Below are positions 17,552 to 25,816 of a stretch of DNA of 64,000 bases, in pieces. The notes below the pieces were generated by a model. It was given only the letters and a program-made list of their open reading frames with translations. It searched no databases and was not told where the DNA came from. The stretch comes from Streptomyces sp. TP-A0874. Lineage in GTDB: Bacteria; Actinomycetota; Actinomycetes; Streptomycetales; Streptomycetaceae. The translations under genes and the position numbers were made by a program. Where the stretch lies: contig NZ_BBZK01000012.1 of NCBI RefSeq assembly GCF_001748085.1, forward strand, positions 1 to 64,000, written 5' to 3'. Each line of letters opens with the position of its first letter. Positions within the stretch are counted from its first letter, which is position 1.

Positions 17552-17685
17552 GGCTTCTCCGGTCTGCGGGGTGGGGTTCCCTGCTGTGCGGCGGTGCACC
17601 GGATGGTGGGAGGCGGAAGGGGGCTGGCGGCTTCGCCGGCCGGGGCCGGCGCGGCCCCGGCGGAGTGACGGGGCCGGCGGCCTGG

Positions 17686-18816
17686 TCAGGAGAGGGTGGG
17701 GATGACCTCGCGGACCTTCGCCGCGATCTCGGGGGGCAGCGGGGCGTAGCCCTCGTCGGCGAGCAGCGACTGACCGTCCTCGCTGGCCGTGTAGCTGAGG
17801 AAGGACTTCACCGCCTCCAGGCTCTTCTCCGGGTTGCCCTGGTCGCAGACGATCTCGTAGGTGACCAGGATGATCGGGTAGGCGCCGTCGGCCTTGGTGG
17901 CGTAGTCCAGTTCGAGGGAGAGGTCCTTGTCCTCGCCGACGACCTCGGCGGCCGCGATGGCCTTTGAGGCGTTGTCGGTGGTGGCCTCGACCGGCTCGGC
18001 GGCCCCCGTGTCGATCTTCACCGAGGTGAGGTCGTTGCTGGTGGCGTAGGAGAGCTCGAAGTAGCCGATGGCCCCTTCGACCTGCTTGACCTGCGAGGCC
18101 ACTCCGGAGGAGCCGCTGGCGGACTGACCGCCCTTGGCGGGCCAGGACTTCTCCGCGTCGTACTTCCACTCGTCGGGGGCCGAGGCGGAGAGGTACTGGC
18201 CGAGGTTCTGGGTCGTGCCGGACTCGTCGGACCGGTGGAACGCCTGGATCTCGGTGGACGGGAGCTTCGCGTCGGGGTTCAGCTTCTGGATCGCGGGATC
18301 GTCCCACTTCTTGATCTTGGAGTCGAAGATCTTGGCGATGGTGGGAGCGTCCAGTGTGAGGTCGTCGACGCCCGGGAGGTTGTATCCGAGGGCGACCGGC
18401 CCGCCGACCATCGGGAGGTTGATGCCCTGGCCGGTCTTGCAGACCTTCCTGGACGCCTCGACCTCCTCGGGCTTCAGCGCCGAGTCGGAGCCGGCGAAAG
18501 CGGTCGATCCCTGGTTGAACTGGGTGATGCCACCGCCGGAGCCGATCGGGTTGTAGTTGATCTGCACGCCGGGGCAGGCCGCCATGTAGTCGGCGATCCA
18601 CTTGTCCATGGCGTTCTTCTGGGCGGAGGAGCCGGAGGCGAGCAGCTTGCCGTCGCTGCCGCACTTGATGTCGCCGGACGGCTTGGCCCCGGATTCCCCG
18701 CCTGCCTTGGTGTTGTCGTCCGAACCACAGGCGGCGAGGAGGAGCGCGGCGGAGACTGCGACCGCACCGGCGGTCAGCGTCCGTGTTCCGCGGCCGAAGC
18801 TACGCTGGGGTTTCAC
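17686..18816 (-). CDS. pstS: Phosphate-binding lipoprotein PstS
   Basis: A 376-aa lipoprotein with signal peptide and lipobox LLLAAC (Cys about residue 30). Phosphate-binding motifs are recognisable: GSSAQKNAMDKW, the Ser-Gly/Asp segments AFAGSDSALK and HRSDESGTTQNL. It captures phosphate outside the cell for PstCAB. The start is GTG with GAAGGA upstream. Two perfect 11-bp PHO-box repeats lie 130-150 nt before it, so PhoP should induce the operon in phosphate starvation. It is the first and most highly transcribed gene of the operon. Confidence 0.97.
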   Translation of the reverse strand: MKPQRSFGRGTRTLTAGAVAVSAALLLAACGSDDNTKAGGESGAKPSGDIKCGSDGKLLASGSSAQKNAMDKWIADYMAACPGVQINYNPIGSGGGITQFNQGSTAFAGSDSALKPEEVEASRKVCKTGQGINLPMVGGPVALGYNLPGVDDLTLDAPTIAKIFDSKIKKWDDPAIQKLNPDAKLPSTEIQAFHRSDESGTTQNLGQYLSASAPDEWKYDAEKSWPAKGGQSASGSSGVASQVKQVEGAIGYFELSYATSNDLTSVKIDTGAAEPVEATTDNASKAIAAAEVVGEDKDLSLELDYATKADGAYPIILVTYEIVCDQGNPEKSLEAVKSFLSYTASEDGQSLLADEGYAPLPPEIAAKVREVIPTLS

Positions 18817-18945
18817 CTTCGAGTGGTCCTTCCTGGAGGCTCGCCGTGGGCGGCCGGGCTGGGGGTGGGTTCCGACAGCCGTCCGTGGCTGCTGGACCCT
18901 CTGGTAAGGCCGAAATTAGGTAGATGAGATGAATCCGTCACCGGT

Positions 18946-18967
18946 GGCGAGTGAACGGCGAGTGAAC
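18946..18967 (-). promoter_or_regulatory. PHO box: tandem PhoP sites before pstS
   Basis: On the minus strand two identical, adjacent 11-bp units GTTCACTCGCC read toward pstS, followed by weaker units (GGTGACGG and ATTCATC). Direct repeats of GTTCACC-like 11-mers are the Streptomyces PhoP operator. Confidence 0.93.
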
Positions 18968-19358
18968 CTCGTCCATCGCCATGGCGACCCGGATTTGTGG
19001 CAACGGCGGAGCGTGCTCCAGCGCCCTCCGGTGTCACGGTTCGCTGTCCGCTGACAGCACACGGTGGGGGAGTCGAGTGGCGTGGCTCACCCCGGGCTGG
19101 GGCGCGGCCGATGGGACCGGGTGGGTCGGGGGCGGCTATACCGCGTCTTTTCGGCCGGAAGGGTGCCGGATCCTGTCGGCATATGCCGCCGGTAGTAGAC
19201 CGTCCGGCGTTCCGCTCGCGCGCGCCCTACCGTTAGGGTCGCCTGGACAGCGCGCCGGGCGCTCTGCCGCGGACCCAGGCCCGCGCCCTTGTGCGCGCCG
19301 GGACGGCGGTACGCCGCTCGGGCCGCCGAGCCCTCGGGGGGAGAGAAGGAACCGAGTC
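18968..19358. other. Region between the PHO box and the response regulator gene
   Basis: About 390 bases with no gene I can support. A frame open from 18981 runs in phase with the downstream gene, but it has poor codon bias and no ribosome site. It should contain the promoter of the response regulator-phosphatase. By comparison with remembered S. coelicolor gene order, a rearrangement junction may lie here. Confidence 0.5.
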
Positions 19359-20792
19359 ATGCCCGTGCCACAGCAGGGGGAGGCTTCGGCCGTGGGAACC
19401 GCTGCGGCCGGCCTGCCCTCGCACCGCTCGCCGGAGGGCGCGACCGCCCCGCCGGGGCGGGGCGGTCCAACGGGCGAGCCAGGTGTTCCCGCGGGGGAGG
19501 CGGTGGACGTTCCCCGGCCGCCCGACGGCGACACGGCTCCGGTGGAGAACGCCGGTGGCGGGCTGACCCTCCTGGTGATCGAGGACCACCCTTCGGCCCC
19601 CTTCTCCCTCCCGGAGATGCCGAAGCCGGGCGGGAAACGGGTGCGGGTGCGCACCGCCCGCAATCTCACCGAGGCGGAACGCCTGCTCACCGACGACGTC
19701 CACTGCATCCTGCTCGACCTGGCCCTCACCGGGCCGCGGCCCGGGCAGACGCAGGGAGCGGAGAACGGTGTGCGCGGCGGGAACGCCCCGGGGGCCGAAG
19801 ACGGCCCGCCGCCCGAGGACGAGCTGGAGATCCTGCGGGAGGTCCTGCGACTGGCCCCGAACCACGCGGTGCTGGTGCTCACCGACGAGGCGGACGCCGA
19901 GGGCGGGGCGGCGGCCGTCCGGGTCGGGGCCCAGGACTACCTCTTCCGCGGTGAACTGGACGGCCGGATCCTCCACCGGGCCATCCGCTACGCCGTCGAG
20001 CGCAAGCGGGCCGACGTGGCCCAGCGCCAGCTGACCGAGTCGCGGCTGCGGGGCCAGGAGAACTCGCGGCTGGAGCGCGGGCTACTGCCCAAGCCGCTGC
20101 TGGAGGGCTCCGACCTGCGGTTCGCCTCGCGCTACCGGCCCGGCCGGAGCCGGGCGCTGCTCGGTGGGGACTTCTACGACACCGTCCGGATGGCGGACGG
20201 GACCGTACACGTGATGATCGGCGACGTGAGCGGACACGGCCCCGACGAGGCCGCGCTCGGCGTCGAACTCAGGATCGCCTGGCGGGCGCTGACCTTCGCC
20301 GGTCTCTGCGGCGACCAGCTCCTCCGCACGCTGCAGCAGGTCCTGGAGAACGAGCGCGCCGACGAGGAGATCTTCGCCACCCTCTGTACGGTCGACATCG
20401 CACCGGACGGCCGACGGGCCGGGCTCTGCCTCGCCGGGCACCCGGCGCCGCTCGTCGCCCGGGACGGACGGCAGCCGCTGCTGATGCCCTACGAGGACGG
20501 CGGTCCCGCGCTGGGGCTGCTGCCACAGGCCCGCTGGCCCCGGCAGGAGGTGGAGCTCGGCAGCTCCTGGTCCCTGATGATGTACACCGACGGGCTGATC
20601 GAGGGCCGGATCGGGGAGGGCAGGGAGCGGCTCGGGCAGGAGGGGATGCTCGAGATCATCGCCCGGCAGCAGGAGCTGGGAATGCGGGGCGAGGAGCTGC
20701 TGGACGCCGCGATGGCGGAGGTCAGATCGCTCAACGGGGGCGAGTTGACGGACGACGTCGCCGTGCTGCTGCTGGACCGCGACCACCGCTGA
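19359..20792 (+). CDS. Response regulator-like protein with PP2C/SpoIIE phosphatase output
   Basis: A 477-aa protein. A disordered Gly/Pro/Ala-rich leader (1-65) precedes a receiver-like domain (about 68-205) with LLVIEDH and a possible phospho-acceptor Asp in CILLDLAL. The switch Lys position reads Arg (DYLFRGEL), and a 25-residue low-complexity insert follows the Asp. A short helical linker leads to a PP2C/SpoIIE phosphatase (about 240-475) with GGDFYD, IGDVSGHGPDEA and a C-terminal LTDDVAVLLL. Such proteins act as RsbU/RsbP-like phosphatases on anti-anti-sigma factors. The ATG at 19359 has AAGGA upstream. The partner kinase and target are not visible nearby. Confidence 0.88.
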   Translation: MPVPQQGEASAVGTAAAGLPSHRSPEGATAPPGRGGPTGEPGVPAGEAVDVPRPPDGDTAPVENAGGGLTLLVIEDHPSAPFSLPEMPKPGGKRVRVRTARNLTEAERLLTDDVHCILLDLALTGPRPGQTQGAENGVRGGNAPGAEDGPPPEDELEILREVLRLAPNHAVLVLTDEADAEGGAAAVRVGAQDYLFRGELDGRILHRAIRYAVERKRADVAQRQLTESRLRGQENSRLERGLLPKPLLEGSDLRFASRYRPGRSRALLGGDFYDTVRMADGTVHVMIGDVSGHGPDEAALGVELRIAWRALTFAGLCGDQLLRTLQQVLENERADEEIFATLCTVDIAPDGRRAGLCLAGHPAPLVARDGRQPLLMPYEDGGPALGLLPQARWPRQEVELGSSWSLMMYTDGLIEGRIGEGRERLGQEGMLEIIARQQELGMRGEELLDAAMAEVRSLNGGELTDDVAVLLLDRDHR

Positions 20793-20878
20793 GCCGGCGG
20801 TGGCCGCGGTTGCGACCCGGAGCCGGTCCAGCGGTGGTCGGTCGGGATGGTCGGCGGGCTCGGCGGTGTAGGTCGAGG

Positions 20879-21250
20879 TCAGCGGCGGCCGTTGAACGGC
20901 CCGTAAGGGCCGTCCGAGCTGCTGCCGCCCGGCCGTCGACCTCCTCGGCGGCCCCAGCCGCCGCCTCCCGAGACCTGCTTGAGGGCCGGCCGCACATCGA
21001 CGATGTACACGATGGTCGCGATGAGCCCGGCGATCTGCAGGATGCCCAGGATGTTGTTGAAGAGCCAGCTGACCACCGCCGTCAGACCAAGGATGATCAG
21101 CCAGAACACCTTGTTCTGCTTGCCGGCGGCACGGTAGGCGTCCTCCCGGCGGAGGACCGCGTCGACGAAGGCGAGCAGCGCGGCGATGAAGAGCCCGAAA
21201 GAGGCCCAGCCCAGTAGTTCGTCAAAACCTTGTGCCAACATGCCGTCCAC
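20879..21250 (-). CDS. DUF2516 small membrane protein
   Basis: A 123-aa membrane protein with three hydrophobic helices and a Gly/Arg-rich cytosolic end (GGGGWGRRGGRRPGG). I recognise the actinobacterial DUF2516 layout. A GTG at 21250 has AAGGA 7 nt upstream and is preferred; an ATG at 21241 would remove three residues. It is the third of a row of minus-strand genes behind the XRE regulator and the HbhA-like gene. Function unknown. Confidence 0.82.
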   Translation of the reverse strand: MDGMLAQGFDELLGWASFGLFIAALLAFVDAVLRREDAYRAAGKQNKVFWLIILGLTAVVSWLFNNILGILQIAGLIATIVYIVDVRPALKQVSGGGGWGRRGGRRPGGSSSDGPYGPFNGRR

Positions 21251-21379
21251 CGCCCGATCCTTCTCGGGCCCCCGATCGAGCCCACATCGTCGCTGTTTGT
21301 CCTATTCGCCCCCGCCGATCCAGCGTACTGGAGTGCGGACCGCGGTTTCCTCCCTTCCAGATGCCCGAAATGCTCCGGC

Positions 21380-21931
21380 TCACTCGGCGGACTTCGAGTC
21401 GCCGTGCTCTGGGCCGGCGTCTTCGGCCTGCTCCGGGGCCGCCGCCGGACCGTCCGTCTTCTTCACCGGCCCCGGCCCTTCCGCCCCGGCCGGAGCGGCC
21501 AGCTCAGCGGTGGGTGCCGTGGGCTCGGTGCGCCAGTTCTGCACGGTGTGGCGGCCGCGCTCGGCCAGCTCGTCGTAGGTCTCCCGGGCCTTCACGGCGT
21601 ACCCGGCGGCCCGGCCGGCGCCCTGGAGTGCGTAGCCCTGCGCGGTCTCGCGCAACTTCCTCAGGTCGTTGTCGAGCGTCCCGAGCACCTCGCTGACCTT
21701 CGTCCTGACGGTCTGCTGTGCCTCCTTGGCCTGGGCGGTCACCCGCTGCTGCACGGCCTTCGGGTCGGTGGACCTGATGGCCTCGATCCGCTCGGGCGCC
21801 TCCGCGCGGATCCTCTCGATGAGTGCGGGCACTTCACGGAGCTTCTCGGCGGCCAGGTCGGCGGTGCCGACGGCGGCGTAGAGGGGGGTGGGGTCGGTGA
21901 GCGTCTTGCGTACTTCGTCGGTGGTGGCCAT
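21380..21931 (-). CDS. HbhA-like coiled-coil protein
   Basis: A 183-aa, mostly alpha-helical protein: residues 1-135 form a long charged coiled coil (repeated E/R/K/A heptads such as LAAEKLREVPALIERIRAEA), then an Ala/Pro/Glu-rich disordered tail. It resembles mycobacterial heparin-binding haemagglutinin, but lacks the Lys/Pro/Ala tail that binds heparin, so adhesion is unlikely. A cell-envelope or scaffold role is possible. The ATG has GGAGGA 8 nt upstream. It follows the XRE regulator by 26 nt and is probably in its operon. Confidence 0.75.
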   Translation of the reverse strand: MATTDEVRKTLTDPTPLYAAVGTADLAAEKLREVPALIERIRAEAPERIEAIRSTDPKAVQQRVTAQAKEAQQTVRTKVSEVLGTLDNDLRKLRETAQGYALQGAGRAAGYAVKARETYDELAERGRHTVQNWRTEPTAPTAELAAPAGAEGPGPVKKTDGPAAAPEQAEDAGPEHGDSKSAE

Positions 21932-21957
21932 GACGATGGTCCTCCGGGTGGGGCTGG

Positions 21958-22371
21958 TCAGTTCGAGGGGCCGGCCGCTCGCTTCCCGCCGTGCTCTTCC
22001 TCGCTCGTTCCGGTGCTGCCCGACGACGAGGCGTTCTCCTTGCGGAAGGACTCGTAGATCTGCAGCAGCACCTGCTTCTGGCGCTCGTTGATGGCCGGGT
22101 CGGTCAGGATCGCGCTCCGCACCCCGGCCTCGTCCGGATCCCGCTCGTCGAGGATCCCGGCTCGCACGTAGAGCGTCTCGGCGGAGATCCGCAGCGCTTT
22201 CGCGAGCTGCTGCAGGATGTCCGCGCTCGGTTTCCGCAGTCCGCGCTCGATCTGGCTGAGATAGGGGTTGGAGACCCCGGCCGCCTCGGCGAGTTGGCGC
22301 AGGGAGAGCTGGGCGTTCCGCCGCTGCTCACGCAGGAACGCACCGAGATCCCCGACCTTCAACGAAGCCAT
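21958..22371 (-). CDS. XRE-family transcriptional regulator
   Basis: A 137-aa regulator with an N-terminal Cro/C1 helix-turn-helix (about residues 8-65: LREQRRNAQLSLRQLAEAAG then VSNPYLSQIERGLRKPS) and a C-terminal region predicted helical with a disordered Ser/Thr/Gly tail. An in-frame ATG at 22389 would add six residues; neither start has a clear ribosome site. A 28-bp near-continuous palindrome ends 9 nt before the longer start, which strongly suggests autoregulation. It probably also controls the HbhA-like gene behind it. Conserved in the genus as I recall, function unknown. Confidence 0.88.
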   Translation of the reverse strand: MASLKVGDLGAFLREQRRNAQLSLRQLAEAAGVSNPYLSQIERGLRKPSADILQQLAKALRISAETLYVRAGILDERDPDEAGVRSAILTDPAINERQKQVLLQIYESFRKENASSSGSTGTSEEEHGGKRAAGPSN

Positions 22372-22396
22372 GCGTCGATGGTGACGCATGGTGCTA

Positions 22397-22424
22397 ACTT
22401 TTGCAAGCGTCCGCTTGCAAAAGT
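22397..22424. promoter_or_regulatory. 28-bp palindrome, probable XRE operator
   Basis: ACTTTTGCAAGCG and CGCTTGCAAAAGT form perfect 13-bp arms around two bases. It lies directly upstream of the XRE gene and is AT-rich in the outer arms, as promoters are. The Tn7-like remnant begins within about 25 bases on the other side. Confidence 0.85.
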
Positions 22425-22447
22425 GCTCTGCGGGGTTCGGTAACGGC

Positions 22448-22966
22448 TGTCCGTTCCGACTCTTATGGCGGCCGGGTGACCGGGCCCGGCGGGTCAGTCA
22501 TACGCCGGACTACTTCGTGCGCCGTCGGGACGGCTCCGCCGTGGTGCTGGATGTGCGCCCTGATGACCTGATCGAGCCCGAGGATGCCGTGAAGTTCGCG
22601 GCTACAGCGGCGGCTTGCGCCGTGGTGGGCTGGGATTTTGAGCGGGTTGGCGTGCTCGATCCGGTGTTGGCGGCGAATCTGCGCTGGTTGTCGGGCTACC
22701 GGCATCCGCGGGTGCGGCGAGATCCGGTGGCGGCGGAGTTGCGGGCGGCATTCGCCCGGCCTCGGGGACTGCTGGCGGGGGTGGGTGCGGTGGGTGATCC
22801 GATCGCCGTGGTTCCGGTGCTCTTCCACCTGCTCTGGTGCCGGGAGCTGGCGGTGGATCTGGAAGCTGGTCTGCTGTCGGCGGCCACGCAGGTGCGCCCT
22901 GTGCCCATGGTCACGAAGGAGGTGGGCGGGGATGCCGGCGTGTCCGCGGCTGCTGTCGCTGGGTGA
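22448..22966 (+). pseudogene. TnsA-like transposase endonuclease, 5'-truncated
   Basis: The reading frame matches the TnsA-like heteromeric transposase endonuclease family from a CPFRLLW segment onward (compare QPFWLLW), through SHTPDYFVRRRDG with the catalytic Asp, to VVLDVRPDD and the C-terminal part. The roughly 60-80 N-terminal residues usual for the family, with the first catalytic Glu, are missing: upstream the sequence is already the XRE promoter region. No start with a ribosome site is present (the frame opens at an ATG at 22388 inside the palindrome region). A TTA codon occurs at 22463. Its end overlaps the TnsB-like gene by 35 nt, the normal arrangement of this family. The protein cannot be active as it stands. 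Confidence 0.8.
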
Positions 22967-24308
22967 CAGGGTCCGCTACGACGGGCGGGAGCACACGGTT
23001 GCCGCCCTGCACGGCACGTCGGTGCGGCTGGTCGATGACGCCCAGGCCGCCAGTGTTGTGCTGCTGGGACAGCTGCTGGCGTCGGAGGGTTTCACCGTGC
23101 TCAGCACCGCGCTGAGCCGCCCGCCACTGCCGGAGGCCGGGGTGCTGGAGGGACTGCCGGAGGAAGCGGCACAGCGGGCTGAGTGGTGGCGACGACATCT
23201 GACCGAGTTGCTCACCGGCCGCCCGGACGGCAATACCAACGTCCCGGTGCGCGCCGAGTACGACCCGACGGTGCACTCTCTGCGGCAGCGGGAGCTGACC
23301 AAGGTGGCCGAGCTGCGGGACTGCGGTGAGGAGGTGGGGCTGAGCACACTGCGCCGAATGCGGTCCCGCTTCGAGAACGAAGGGGTGGTGGGCCTGGTGG
23401 ACGGCAAGCTGCGCAAGCCTGCCACCGGCACGAGCCGGACCGATCCCCGGGTGGTCGAGGCGATCGTGAAGGTCGTGGGCAGCCGGACGGACGAGCCGAC
23501 CGTCTCCGCGCAGGTGCTGCGCCGCCGCGTTGAACGTCTCCTGGTCGCCGAGCACGGTGCTGGAGTGGTCCGGATGCCCTCCAGGGCGACGTTCTACCGT
23601 CTGCTGAAGGTGGTCTCGACCGGGCAGCATCTGTTCGGTTCGGCCCGCACCCGCCGCTCGCTGGGCAAGCAGCCGAAGCGGATGTTCGGGGAACTGACGG
23701 CGGCCCGGCCCGGCGAGGTGATGGAGATCGACTCCACGCCGCTGGACGTCATGGTCATCCACGATGACGGGACGGTGGACCGCTGCGAACTGACCGGGCT
23801 GATCGACCTGGCCACCCGGACTCTGGCCGCCGCGGTGCTGCGGCCGTCGACGAAGGCGGTCGATGCCGCGCTGCTGCTGGCACGCGCCATGACACCGGAA
23901 CCCGTGCGGCCCGGTTGGTCCGACGCACTGCGCATGTCGCGCTCCGTGCTGCCCTGTGCCTCCTTGCTGTCGCAGGACGAGCGGCTGGACAAGGCCGCCG
24001 CAGTCCCGATGATCGCTCCGGAGACGGTGGTCAGCGACCACGGCAAGGCGTTCATCTCGGACAACTTCCGCAACGCCTGCCGCCACCTGGGAACCTCCTT
24101 CCAGCCCACGCACCCGGACACCCCGACCGACAAGCCGCACATCGAGCGGACGCTGGGCTCGGTATCGACGATGTTCGCCCAGTACGTGGCCGGCTACACG
24201 GGACGCAGGGCCGAGATGCGGGGAAAGGACCCTGCCGCGCATGCGGCCTGGTCCCTACGGCGAGAGCGGCTACCGAGGCAAGTGGGGCGAGCACTTCCCC
24301 CGAACTGA
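22932..24308 (+). pseudogene. TnsB-like DDE transposase, 3'-truncated with foreign tail
   Basis: The ATG at 22932 has AAGGAGG 10 nt upstream. A winged-helix/HTH region (about 110-150, RQRELTKVAELRDCGEEVG) is followed by an rve/DDE integrase core. All three catalytic residues are seen: Asp in GEVMEIDSTPLDV, Asp in VVSDHGKAFIS and Glu in DKPHIERTLG. Homology stops near residue 441 (AAHAAWSL). The last 18 codons read out of frame through a fragment of another gene, so the Mu-type C-terminal barrel and the tail that contacts TnsC are lost. Full-length relatives are about 650-700 aa. Catalytic residues are intact but transposition is unlikely. Confidence 0.85.
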
Positions 24309-24333
24309 ACTCGAAGCCCTCAGACGCCTCTGA
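24256..24333 (+). pseudogene. 3' fragment of a duplicate of the 27749-28228 gene
   Basis: In the frame beginning TAC at 24256 the sequence encodes YGESGYRGKWGEHFPRTELE and ends in a stop at 24331-24333. The last part of the gene at 27749-28228 reads YGESGYRGKWGEHFPRSELE, and nucleotide identity across the 70 bases is high with mostly third-position changes. So the 3' end of a paralogue was joined to the broken tnsB, by deletion or recombination. It overlaps the tnsB tail in another frame. Confidence 0.85.
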
Positions 24334-24384
24334 CGCACTCACCAGCATCCCCAAGAGACGTAGCCGGGACACAGACTGCTCAGG

Positions 24385-24415
24385 TTGAGTGAGACAAGTC
24401 AGCAGGACAACTGTC
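24385..24415. repeat. Repeat pair: TTGAGTGAGAC ... GCAGGACAACTGTC (copy 1)
   Basis: TTGAGTGAGAC (24385-24395) and GCAGGACAACTGTC (24402-24415) each recur once in the island, at 27096-27106 and 27205-27218. The clustered motifs look like worn transposon end sequences, but TnsB sites cannot be proved from two copies. Confidence 0.55.
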
Positions 24416-24757
24416 ACCGCTCAGCTCGGCGGACTCCCGTACAGGTGAGGACTGCGTCGGCGTCGTCGGAGAGGAAGAACATGAAGGCCCACGTCCGGTC
24501 CGGTGAGAAGATGCAGCCGATCCTGACTTGAGCGGCTTCGAGCCGGGTGAGGATGTCGACGGTGGACGGCAGGGCGAGAGTCTCAGCACCTCGCTTCCTC
24601 GCCCGTCGGAGAGGCGCCGCGTAGATGCTGGCAAGCTGCTGACTGGGGACGCGGCCGTCCCATGCGACGAAGTCGCCTCCGGCGAGAAGCGCCTCCCTGG
24701 CGGCTTCGCAGGCCGTGGTCGGTCGCCCAGCATCCCGGCGAGTTCCGCCCGGTCCAT
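24414..24757 (-). pseudogene. Hypothetical island protein, apparently frameshifted
   Basis: The best start is the ATG at 24757, which has GGAGGAGG 5 nt upstream, and reads MDRAELAGMLGDRP. After about 14 codons the protein-like reading switches frame: TACEAAREALLAGGDFVAWD and on to the end (WAFMFFLSDDADAVLTCTGV) is in the other minus frame, which has no good start. A single-base indel near 24716-24722 explains both. Either frame alone gives an implausible protein. Family not recognised; size and company suggest an immunity-type or small accessory protein. A sequencing error is possible. Confidence 0.6.
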
Positions 24758-24792
24758 CTGTCCTCCTCCCGCCTGCTGTCCCGCTGTCCCGC

Positions 24793-25386
24793 TCAGTCGT
24801 CGAAGTGGAGGCCGGGCCGGGTCCAGAGTGTGAGGTCACTGCAGGTGGCGACCGCCAGGGTCAGGCCGGAGGGAGAGAACCCGGCCGCGCGGAGTTCTGA
24901 GTACTCGGAGTGGAAGACGTGCCACCACATCCCTCCCGCCGGGCCTTTGTGGGACCCGCCGTCGGCGGAGAGGATGACCCGGTCGTGGGGCCACTCGGGA
25001 CTGACGACGTCCAGGGTCCAGCCGTCCGGCGTGGTGCTGTGCAGGCCGCCGCCGAAGAGTCCGGCTATGCGTACCGGGACGCCCGCGATTGGGCCGAGCC
25101 CAGGGCAGGTGAGGTCCGGGTGGGCGTCGGGGGTGCTCGTTTCCGGGTCAGGGTCCCGGTCGCGGGCGATCTTCTCGCCGGTGACCGCGTCGAAGAGTCC
25201 ATGGCCGTCGCTGGACACGACCATGATGAGGTCGTGTCCGCTGTCGGGATGGACGGCGAATCCAACACCAAGAAGGCCCCCGATGGGAGTCCTGTGGTCC
25301 ATCACCGGCTGCCATGGCTCGGGAGCCGGCATGACGGTGGCGGCGAGATAGCGCTCGCGCAGCTTCTGCTGGTACTCCGTGATCAA
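24793..25386 (-). CDS. Hypothetical island protein, 197 aa
   Basis: A 197-aa soluble protein without signal or membrane segments, rich in Asp, Gly and Trp, with mainly beta-strand-like sequence (GVGFAVHPDSGHDLIMVVSS, AGFSPSGLTLAVATCSDLTLW). The start is TTG at 25386, overlapping the upstream TGA as TTGA with GAGGAG in front, so it is translated with the upstream gene. I do not recognise the family. The pairing with another small acidic protein fits orphan immunity or accessory genes of polymorphic toxins, but this is inference. Confidence 0.7.
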   Translation of the reverse strand: MITEYQQKLRERYLAATVMPAPEPWQPVMDHRTPIGGLLGVGFAVHPDSGHDLIMVVSSDGHGLFDAVTGEKIARDRDPDPETSTPDAHPDLTCPGLGPIAGVPVRIAGLFGGGLHSTTPDGWTLDVVSPEWPHDRVILSADGGSHKGPAGGMWWHVFHSEYSELRAAGFSPSGLTLAVATCSDLTLWTRPGLHFDD

Positions 25387-25727
25387 GTCGTCTCCTCGGT
25401 GCGATCCGCGTCGAGGGTCTCTCGCGCAGCGGTCCACGTCGACTCGAATTCTTGGCGGGTGATCTCGGCAGCGCCGTCCGCTTCTTGCCATCCGCGCAGT
25501 GCGCTTTCCGCGAGGACGCCGTACTGCCGCTCGTAGGCGGCCATGGCCGCGAGGTCGCCACGGTCACGGATCTCGATGACCTCCGCCAGAGAGGCTGCGG
25601 TCACGGGCCGACGCGGAGGCCCTTGCAGGTCGACCTGGCGCAGGGCCCATTCCTCGCCGTCGAGCTCGAAGTACGACCAGACATCGCTCTCGCCGTCGTA
25701 GGCGCGGATCCACAGCATCACGCTCAC
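25383..25727 (-). CDS. Hypothetical island protein, about 114 aa
   Basis: A small acidic soluble protein with YDGESDVWSYFELDGEEW near the start and a helical C-terminal half (ASLAEVIEIRDRGDLAAMAAYE). The GTG at 25727 has GAGAG 5 nt upstream; an ATG at 25718 is an alternative. Its stop is fused with the next start (TTGA), so the two are one transcription-translation unit. Family not recognised; the size and fold class resemble immunity-type proteins. Confidence 0.7.
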   Translation of the reverse strand: MSVMLWIRAYDGESDVWSYFELDGEEWALRQVDLQGPPRRPVTAASLAEVIEIRDRGDLAAMAAYERQYGVLAESALRGWQEADGAAEITRQEFESTWTAARETLDADRTEETT

Positions 25728-25816
25728 ATGATCTCTCGGTGAGGAGAAGGCGCGTTCGGCGAGGCCCACGGGCCGACCGCTTCCCGCTGATCCAACTGCG
25801 ACGCCGTCCGACTCGT

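Noticed and set aside
22397..22424. The palindrome as a transposon terminal repeat
   Set aside because: Only one copy exists, it sits at the normal place of an autoregulatory operator, and it differs from the motifs at 24.4 and 27.1 kb.
22388..22447. Use of the ATG at 22388 as a real tnsA start
   Set aside because: The first 20 codons lie in the XRE promoter palindrome and have no similarity to TnsA; no ribosome site.
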